Below the pieces are notes generated by a model. The model had not been told where the DNA came from. It searched no databases and saw nothing but the letters and a program-made list of their open reading frames with translations. A stretch of 9,744 nucleotides of DNA from Syntrophomonas sp. UBA1376 (GTDB taxonomy: Bacteria > Bacillota > Syntrophomonadia > Syntrophomonadales > Syntrophomonadaceae): the NCBI GenBank assembly GCA_002305535.1, contig DBRE01000022.1, forward strand, positions 1 through 9,744. The letters are read 5' to 3'. A program made the position numbers and the translations under genes. This document shows positions 5,326 to 9,744 of the stretch, in pieces. The first letter of the stretch is position 1. Each line of letters begins with the position of its first letter.

Positions 5326-6021
5326 TCAGTCGGACAAGGGAAGTCCGTCTATTTTAATCGCTTCTATCATACTGTTTTCAGCGTTCTCAATATGCTCGCG
5401 GGCTACTTGATGGGCGAGCTGAGCATCCCGGGATTGAATAGCCTCTACTATGCCGCGGTGTTCCTCCAAAGACCGCTTCATGCGTCCGGGATAGGCTAGA
5501 GAAGTGGTACGATAGCGCTGAATTTGTTCACGGAGGTTGTTGATTATATTGGTTAAACGCTCATTGCGGCTGGCCTTGTAAATAGTTTCATGAAAGGAAG
5601 TATCCACTGCCACTAGCCGCTCCATATCATTATTGGAAATCGCTTCGGTCTTTTCTACTACCAACCTTTCCATTTCTTCCAACTCTTCATCAGTAATTCT
5701 TTCTGCTGCTAATCCGGCTGCCAAACCCTCTAGGGCAGCCCTTATTTCAAAGACATCGGCAATATCCTTAAAAGATACGTCAGCAACATAAGCCCCTTTG
5801 CGAGGCACCATTACAATGAAACCTTCCAGTTCTAGCTTGCGCAGTGCTTCCCGTATGGGAGTGCGAGAGACTCCCAATTCTTCCGCCAATTGAATTTCCA
5901 TCAGCCGTTCCCGGGGTTTCAAGGTTCCATTGATAATCGCCTCGCGAATGGCCTCCAATACCAGCTCCCGGAGAGGTTTATAGGATTCCAAGTTGACCGG
6001 TTGCAGACGTTTCTGTTCCAT
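5326..6021 (-). CDS. GntR-family transcriptional regulator, FadR subfamily (FCD domain)
   Basis: This is a 231-residue cytoplasmic DNA-binding regulator. A winged helix-turn-helix occupies about residues 14-80, with the GntR hallmarks LREAI-type helix, RLMEIQLAEELGVSRTPIRE and LRKLELEGF. The C-terminal all-helical FCD domain (about 88-220) has the metal-binding set D140-x3-H144, H188 and H210, so it probably binds a carboxylate-type ligand through a metal ion; the ligand cannot be read from the sequence. ATG at 6021 lies seven bases after GGGAGG. ATG at 6039 would add six residues but has no ribosome binding site. The start lies inside the ispE frame, giving a 44-base overlap. The gene occupies roughly the place of purR in Bacillus (after ispE, before glmU), but it is not PurR, which has a phosphoribosyltransferase-like domain. 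Likely targets are this operon or glmU. Confidence 0.93.
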   Translation of the reverse strand: MEQKRLQPVNLESYKPLRELVLEAIREAIINGTLKPRERLMEIQLAEELGVSRTPIREALRKLELEGFIVMVPRKGAYVADVSFKDIADVFEIRAALEGLAAGLAAERITDEELEEMERLVVEKTEAISNNDMERLVAVDTSFHETIYKASRNERLTNIINNLREQIQRYRTTSLAYPGRMKRSLEEHRGIVEAIQSRDAQLAHQVAREHIENAENSMIEAIKIDGLPLSD

Positions 6022-6892
6022 GAGCCGTCCTCCCATCATAAGATGTCGCTAAAAAGACTTCCTTATCATCATCGGCTGAAAAATCATACCAGGCCTGCCG
6101 AGCACTGGCCTCATCCCGAAACAGGCCAACTACGGTAGGCCCACTTCCGGACATAAGAGCTTTAAGTGCTCCTCTCTTGACCAGGCAGGTTTTTATTTGT
6201 TCAATCTCCGGATAGAGGGCCACTGTCACGGTTTCCAATACATTTCCCATGGCGTGGCATATACTTATCATATCACAGTGATGCCAGCCTTCCAAAAACC
6301 CTCTGGTATCCGGAGAATTGGTAACTTTAGAGCTATCATACTGGCCATATACCTCAGCAGTGGATACTGAAAATTTTGGTTTGACCAATAGGAGGAATAA
6401 TTTTATATGGGGCGGCAGTGCCTGCAGTTGCTCTCCCCTTCCCCGAGCCAGAGCTGTGCCACCTTGCACGCAAAAAGGCACATCTGAGCCGATTTCCAAG
6501 CCTATGCTCATTAATTCTTGCACAGATAAATCCAGTCCATATAAGGTGTTGAGGCCTTTCAATACCGCAGCAGCATCGGTGCTGCCTCCAGCTAATCCAG
6601 CACCTATGGGTATAACTTTGTCTATGTGGATAGCCACTCCGCCTCGGTCTGGGTATTTCTTCAGGAGTGTGGCAGCGGCCCGATAAGCCAGATTCGTCTC
6701 ATCGGCAGGCAGTTCAGGATGATTGCTGGATACTTCTATGCCCTGCGGGATAGCGGTTATAGTTATTCTGTCCGCCAAAGAAATCTGATGCATCACTGTT
6801 TCCAATTCATGATAACCATCAGCCCGTTTCCCCTTGATATCTAGGGTAAGATTTACTTTGGCGGGCGCATCCAGTAACAGTTGATCAGCCAT
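5978..6892 (-). CDS. ispE: 4-diphosphocytidyl-2-C-methyl-D-erythritol kinase
   Basis: IspE phosphorylates CDP-methylerythritol with ATP in the non-mevalonate (MEP) isoprenoid pathway. The 304-residue product is a GHMP kinase. APAKVNLTLDI at residues 9-19 carries catalytic K12, GYHELETVMHQI follows, the ATP loop PIGAGLAGGSTDAAA is at 95-109, GSDVPF at 135-140 carries catalytic D137, and the closing GHMP motif MSGSGPTVVGLF is at 247-258. ATG at 6892 lies six bases after GGGAGG; the frame runs further upstream but through a terminator. The conserved fold ends around residue 283 (VFLAT). The last 20 or so residues are an unusual tail encoded across the start of the GntR gene. A terminator and TATAAT box directly upstream suggest that transcription of ispE-GntR-nucleotidyltransferase starts here. 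Confidence 0.97.
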   Translation of the reverse strand: MADQLLLDAPAKVNLTLDIKGKRADGYHELETVMHQISLADRITITAIPQGIEVSSNHPELPADETNLAYRAAATLLKKYPDRGGVAIHIDKVIPIGAGLAGGSTDAAAVLKGLNTLYGLDLSVQELMSIGLEIGSDVPFCVQGGTALARGRGEQLQALPPHIKLFLLLVKPKFSVSTAEVYGQYDSSKVTNSPDTRGFLEGWHHCDMISICHAMGNVLETVTVALYPEIEQIKTCLVKRGALKALMSGSGPTVVGLFRDEASARQAWYDFSADDDKEVFLATSYDGRTAHGTETSATGQLGIL

Positions 6893-6917
6893 CTGGTTCC
6901 TCCCTTTTATGTAATTT

Positions 6918-6923
6918 ATTATA
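6918..6923 (-). promoter_or_regulatory. Candidate -10 box for ispE
   Basis: A perfect TATAAT lies on the minus strand, 26 bases before the ispE ATG and just after the spoIIR terminator. Because that terminator isolates ispE from spoIIR, a promoter is expected here. No good -35 box is seen: the hexamer 17 bases upstream falls in the terminator stem and T run. It may be weak or activator-dependent. Confidence 0.35.
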
Positions 6924-6934
6924 GCGGGGAGAAC

Positions 6935-6962
6935 AAAAAAAAGGAACGGGCAAACCCGTTCC
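6935..6962 (-). terminator. Intrinsic terminator after spoIIR
   Basis: GGAACGGG and CCCGTTCC form a perfect 8-bp stem with a 4-base loop, followed on the minus strand by eight T residues (plus-strand A run 6935-6942). It lies about 40 bases after the spoIIR stop codon and separates forespore expression of spoIIR from ispE. Confidence 0.93.
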
Positions 6963-7000
6963 CACAAGAGGGGAAAGAATATAGGAATAGCAGATTAAGG

Positions 7001-7594
7001 CTATTGCTCATTAGATGGTTCTGCAGCTGGTTTCTGCAGGCCCCCTAAGCGCGCTCCCTGGGGCAACAGTTCTAAGCACTTCCAACTGATTTCAGCTTGG
7101 GGCGCGCTTCCTAAGCTCAGACCCTGATCTGAGGAGGAAACCAGACATAAAGGAGGAAATAGAACACACCACCAATTTTGCCCCTGGCCCTCGCCAATAA
7201 CTACCCGTACCGCTTCATATTTGCCCTGGGGCAAAACAAAATCTCCATAAGTTTTGGTGGGGAAGTCATATTCACCCACCTCCACTTGCACAGGATAGCT
7301 GTAACCGTAATCGCTTATCACCTGGCGAGCAGTTTCTTCCAGCTCGGCTTTATTCCGGAGAGCCAATTGTCGGGCCTCTTGTTGACTTCGAGCTGCCCCG
7401 AACTCACTTTGCATGGTCGTTACAATTTTATTTTTTACCTCTATTTTAAGGGCCTGATCAGTCAGGCTGTCACTGTTGGCAATCACATGCAGTCGCAAAA
7501 CACTGTCCCGCAACGAGGTTTGCTGCTGTTCACTCCACCAAATGCCACCTAAAATTATAGTTATCAATAAGATTATGCTAAGACCTTTTTTCAT
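7001..7594 (-). CDS. spoIIR: Stage II sporulation protein R
   Basis: SpoIIR is made in the forespore under sigma-F, exported across the septum, and triggers SpoIIGA to process pro-sigma-E in the mother cell. The 197-residue product starts with a hydrophobic segment (about residues 5-19, LSIILLITIILGGIW), a signal peptide or anchor. It then has the family hallmarks LRLHVIANSDS at 33-43, DQALKIEVKN at 46-55 and GEGQGQNWWCVLFPPLC at 134-150. The C-terminal tail (about 170-197) is variable. ATG at 7594 follows GAGGAGG by about nine bases; the frame extends upstream to 7675 but that part overlaps the promoter and has no ribosome binding site. A good sigma-F-type promoter ends 23 bases before the start. 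A strong terminator follows, so it is probably a single-gene unit. Its presence marks the organism as a spore former. Confidence 0.95.
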   Translation of the reverse strand: MKKGLSIILLITIILGGIWWSEQQQTSLRDSVLRLHVIANSDSLTDQALKIEVKNKIVTTMQSEFGAARSQQEARQLALRNKAELEETARQVISDYGYSYPVQVEVGEYDFPTKTYGDFVLPQGKYEAVRVVIGEGQGQNWWCVLFPPLCLVSSSDQGLSLGSAPQAEISWKCLELLPQGARLGGLQKPAAEPSNEQ

Positions 7595-7617
7595 TGCTTT
7601 TCCCCTCCTCTGTCCAT

Positions 7618-7646
7618 AATTATCTCCATATGAGCAGTTTTTAAAC
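7618..7646 (-). promoter_or_regulatory. Sigma-F-type promoter of spoIIR
   Basis: On the minus strand GTTTA (7646-7642) fits the sigma-F -35 consensus GywTA. After 14 bases GGAGATAATT (7627-7618) matches every fixed position of the -10 consensus GgnrAnAnTw. The leader would be only about 17 bases, beginning just before the ribosome binding site. The spacer is about one base shorter than usual. spoIIR is a classic sigma-F target, so the call fits its role. Confidence 0.65.
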
Positions 7647-7816
7647 GGGGATAAGCAAATGGAAATGGCCACCAAAACTATTTTTTATGGCAAAATACCG
7701 CTAATTTGGGCTTTAGGCCGTTGACTTTGTTTGTGAAAGTGATTACAATTTCAATAAGAAGAATTTGCCGTGGCTTTTCCCCACAGGCGAGTTCAACCAC
7801 ATACATTTTCCAAATT

Positions 7817-7826
7817 CCCCCCCCCC
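7817..7826. repeat. 10-bp poly-C/poly-G homopolymer
   Basis: Ten C residues on the plus strand are followed directly by GGG. Such a run is prone to slippage in replication and to sequencing error. It lies in intergenic DNA between the dapL hairpin and the spoIIR promoter, with no gene I can support across it. Confidence 0.9.
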
Positions 7827-7835
7827 GGGAATAAA

Positions 7836-7867
7836 GAGACATCACCAGGCCATGATGGTGATGTCTC
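7836..7867 (-). terminator. Probable terminator of the dapF-dapL unit
   Basis: GAGACATCACCA and TGGTGATGTCTC form a perfect 12-bp stem with an 8-base loop, 58 bases after the dapL stop codon. On the minus strand it is followed by TTTATT, a short broken T run, so termination is likely but may be incomplete. Confidence 0.65.
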
Positions 7868-7925
7868 ACTCTTTTCTGGGAAAGGTGAGGTAATCCGATC
7901 CCGTCTCCCGGTTGTCTTTTTCTTA

Positions 7926-9083
7926 TTATAAAAGCTCTTTTATCCTCTGCAGGGCTTCGGTGATACGGGAAGCATCCACGGTGAGCGCTATACGAAAGTA
8001 TCCTTCTCCATACTGGCCATAACCATTACCGGGAGTAATAATAACCTGAGCTTTCTCCAGAATCATTTCGCAGTACTCAGTAGAAGTAAATCCAGACGGG
8101 ACTTTTACCCATATATAAAAGCCTCCCCGGGGTGACTGAAATGACCAGTTCAATTGGCGCATTCCCTCCACAGCCGCATCACGTCTCTCTTGATACATCT
8201 TCTGCAGATCTGCAACCCCATCCTGAGATCCTTCCAGGGCGGCAATACCTGCATACTGAACCGCTTGAAAAACGCCGGAGTCCACATTGGACTTAAAGCG
8301 TCCTAATACTTCCACAGCCTCCCGATTACCTGCCATCCACCCTATTCTCCAGCCGGTCATGTTGTAGGTCTTGGAGAGAGAATGAAATTCAACTCCCACC
8401 TTTGCAGCCCCCGGGGCTTGCAAAAAACTAGGGGACTGATAGCCATCATAAGCTAGTTCTGAGTACGCGGCATCATGGCAAACCAGAATATCATAACTGC
8501 GGGCAAACTCCACCACCTGCTGAAAATAGTCAAGGTCAGCTACTGCTCCCGTGGGGTTGTTGGGATAATTGATAAACATTAGTTTGGCTTGTTGGGCTAT
8601 CTGGGCGGGAATGTCCTCCAGCACCGGCAGATACCCATTTTCCTCCTTTAGGGGCATGAGATAGGAGGTGCCTCCAGCCAGCTGTGTACCGATCCCGTAA
8701 ACTGGGTAGCCAGGGTCAGGCACCAGGTTGACATCACCCGCATCCAGATAAGCCATGGATATATGGGCGATACCCTCTTTCGAACCCAGCAATGATATTA
8801 CCTGGGTACCGGGATCCAGCTCCACTCCAAAACGGCCTTGATACCAGCTGGCCACCGTTTCTCGATAGCGCAGCAGTCCCACTGAACTAGGATACTGATG
8901 ATTGGCTGGATCATGGACAGCCCGGGTCAGGGCGGCAATAATATGCTCGGGAGTGGGCTGATCAGGGTCGCCGATCCCCAAGTTTATTACATCCAAGCCC
9001 TGCTGACGAGCAGCTTCGATTTTCTTTTCTATGCGGGCAAAGAGATAAGGGGGCAAATTCTGCATAGCAGTACTCTCTTTCAT
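7926..9083 (-). CDS. dapL: LL-diaminopimelate aminotransferase (PLP-dependent, class I/II)
   Basis: DapL converts tetrahydrodipicolinate directly to LL-diaminopimelate with glutamate as amino donor, bypassing the succinylated or acetylated intermediates of lysine and peptidoglycan synthesis. The 385-residue product is a fold-type I aminotransferase. LPPYLFARIEKKI near residue 10 and INLGIGDPDQPTP at 33-45 are typical of this family. NYPNNPTG is at 172-179 (N176), D204 and Y207 contact PLP, SLSKTYNMTGWRIGW at 235-249 carries the PLP lysine K238, and R364 (FRIALT) should bind the substrate carboxylate. ATG at 9083 lies eight bases after GGAGG. Closely related aminotransferases share these motifs, but dapF directly upstream (28-bp gap) makes DapL the best reading. 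dapF then isomerises its product, so the pair forms two consecutive steps. A hairpin follows it. Confidence 0.92.
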   Translation of the reverse strand: MKESTAMQNLPPYLFARIEKKIEAARQQGLDVINLGIGDPDQPTPEHIIAALTRAVHDPANHQYPSSVGLLRYRETVASWYQGRFGVELDPGTQVISLLGSKEGIAHISMAYLDAGDVNLVPDPGYPVYGIGTQLAGGTSYLMPLKEENGYLPVLEDIPAQIAQQAKLMFINYPNNPTGAVADLDYFQQVVEFARSYDILVCHDAAYSELAYDGYQSPSFLQAPGAAKVGVEFHSLSKTYNMTGWRIGWMAGNREAVEVLGRFKSNVDSGVFQAVQYAGIAALEGSQDGVADLQKMYQERRDAAVEGMRQLNWSFQSPRGGFYIWVKVPSGFTSTEYCEMILEKAQVIITPGNGYGQYGEGYFRIALTVDASRITEALQRIKELL

Positions 9084-9111
9084 AACATTGGCCTCCTTTT
9101 TCTATGGATGT

Positions 9112-9744
9112 TTACATCTCACCAATCACGCCTCGAAAAACTTCCCGCGCAGATCCGGTCATATAGACATGGTTATCAACGGGATCCCATTCTATCCACA
9201 AACCGCCACCGGGCAGTTCGACCTGGCCGTAACGGCTGGTTTTGCCCAGCAAATGGCAGGCTACCATGGCTGCACAGGCTCCTGTGCCACAAGCCAGAGT
9301 GATTCCGGCTCCCCTTTCCCATACCCTTACTTTGATTTCTGTTTCCCCCAGTATCTGCACGAACTCCACATTAGTACCGGCAGGGAAATGAGGGTGCTTT
9401 TCCAAAAGAGGTCCCCAAATTTCCAGAGGAACCTGTTCCACGTTCTCCACCGGGATAACGGCGTGAGGATTTCCCATGGAAACGGCGGTAATATGGAAGC
9501 ATTGTTCTCCTGCATCGATAGTCAGATGATTATTGTATGTCGTCGGATCAAGTATCGGCGGGCCCATATCCACTCGCACCCTGGGCGGTGAAGAAGCTGT
9601 TATCTGTACCTGTCGTGGGCCGGCCATAGTCCGAACCGAAAACTCGTCTGCACAAGTCAACCCGTTTTGGCGAGCATAAAGGGCTACACAGCGGATACCG
9701 TTGCCACACATCTCTGCCTCGGATCCATCCGCATTGAAGATGCG
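9112..9744 (-). CDS. dapF: Diaminopimelate epimerase (C-terminal 210 residues; 5' end outside the window)
   Basis: DapF interconverts LL- and meso-diaminopimelate, giving the meso form used in peptidoglycan and for lysine. It needs no cofactor and uses two cysteines as acid and base. The reading frame is open to the window edge, so about 65 N-terminal residues are missing relative to the usual 275 or so. The visible part opens with RIFNADGSEAE, runs into MCGNGIRCVA with the first catalytic cysteine, has MGNPHAVIPV in the middle, and near the end ERGAGITLACGTGACA with the second catalytic cysteine. The ATG at 9711 is internal, as conserved sequence continues upstream of it. dapL follows after 28 bases and should be co-transcribed. 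No damage is visible. Confidence 0.97.
   Translation of the reverse strand, partial: RIFNADGSEAEMCGNGIRCVALYARQNGLTCADEFSVRTMAGPRQVQITASSPPRVRVDMGPPILDPTTYNNHLTIDAGEQCFHITAVSMGNPHAVIPVENVEQVPLEIWGPLLEKHPHFPAGTNVEFVQILGETEIKVRVWERGAGITLACGTGACAAMVACHLLGKTSRYGQVELPGGGLWIEWDPVDNHVYMTGSAREVFRGVIGEM

Larger units (their letters stand above)
7595..7925. other. 331-bp intergenic region between dapL and spoIIR
   Basis: This gap holds, in minus-strand order, the dapL hairpin (7836-7867), a 10-base homopolymer (plus-strand C at 7817-7826) and the spoIIR promoter (7618-7646). A GTG-started frame of 63 codons crosses it (7869-7678), but its first codons are the hairpin itself and the product resembles nothing I know. 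I see no RNA gene. Confidence 0.7.

Noticed and set aside
7178..7552. Plus-strand frame of 124 codons antisense to spoIIR
   Set aside because: It lies fully within a well-supported gene, lacks a ribosome binding site and has no recognisable domain.
7836..7867. Half of a CRISPR repeat or attachment site
   Set aside because: The element is a single perfect hairpin with no second copy, spacer array or integrase gene in the window.
9088..9591. Plus-strand frame of 167 codons antisense to dapF
   Set aside because: The opposite strand encodes conserved DapF motifs including both catalytic cysteines; the plus-strand product resembles nothing known.
1..9744. Mobile element, defence system or other accessory island
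   Set aside because: All genes are conserved housekeeping or sporulation genes on one strand in a mostly familiar order. No transposase, integrase, toxin or restriction motif is visible.

Overview
The window comes from a low-to-moderate GC, endospore-forming Firmicute, most likely an anaerobic member of the Clostridia. The evidence is the order glmU-prs-ctc-pth-(fin)-mfd, which matches the origin-proximal block of Bacillus/Clostridia, together with spoIIR, a Fin-like protein and the DapL route to diaminopimelate. I cannot name the genus from sequence alone. Every gene I can support lies on the minus strand, so transcription runs from high to low coordinates.

In order of transcription: (1) 9744-7926 is a lysine/peptidoglycan-precursor pair, dapF (5' end outside the window) and dapL, followed by a strong hairpin at 7836-7867. 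(2) 7925-7595 is the longest gene-free stretch (331 bp). It holds that hairpin, a 10-bp C homopolymer and a good forespore sigma-F-type promoter directly before spoIIR. (3) spoIIR (7594-7001) ends at a textbook terminator (6935-6962). (4) ispE, a FadR-type GntR regulator and an uncharacterised MobA-like nucleotidyltransferase form a tight unit (6892-4534). ispE and the regulator overlap by 44 bp. (5) A 176-bp gap carries a hairpin, a 12-bp palindrome and a 10-bp direct repeat flanking a TATAAT box. (6) glmU and prs are tightly coupled (11-bp gap); ctc (bL25) follows with its own sigma-A promoter. (7) A palindromic short-repeat cluster and an intrinsic terminator separate ctc from pth. (8) pth, a 54-residue double-CxxC Fin-like protein that I translated by hand, and the start of mfd complete the window.

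Functionally this is mostly a housekeeping island: cell-wall precursors (DapF, DapL, GlmU), isoprenoid precursors (IspE), nucleotide precursor PRPP (Prs), translation (bL25, Pth) and transcription-coupled repair (Mfd). Sporulation genes acting around sigma-F (spoIIR as output, a Fin-like protein as possible brake) are set into it. I see no mobile element, CRISPR array, RNA gene or defence system. The points most worth a second look are the unusually short Fin-like protein, the uncharacterised nucleotidyltransferase next to its regulator, the repeat flanking the probable glmU promoter, the terminator placed 32 bp before pth, and the palindromic ACGCAGATT repeats.
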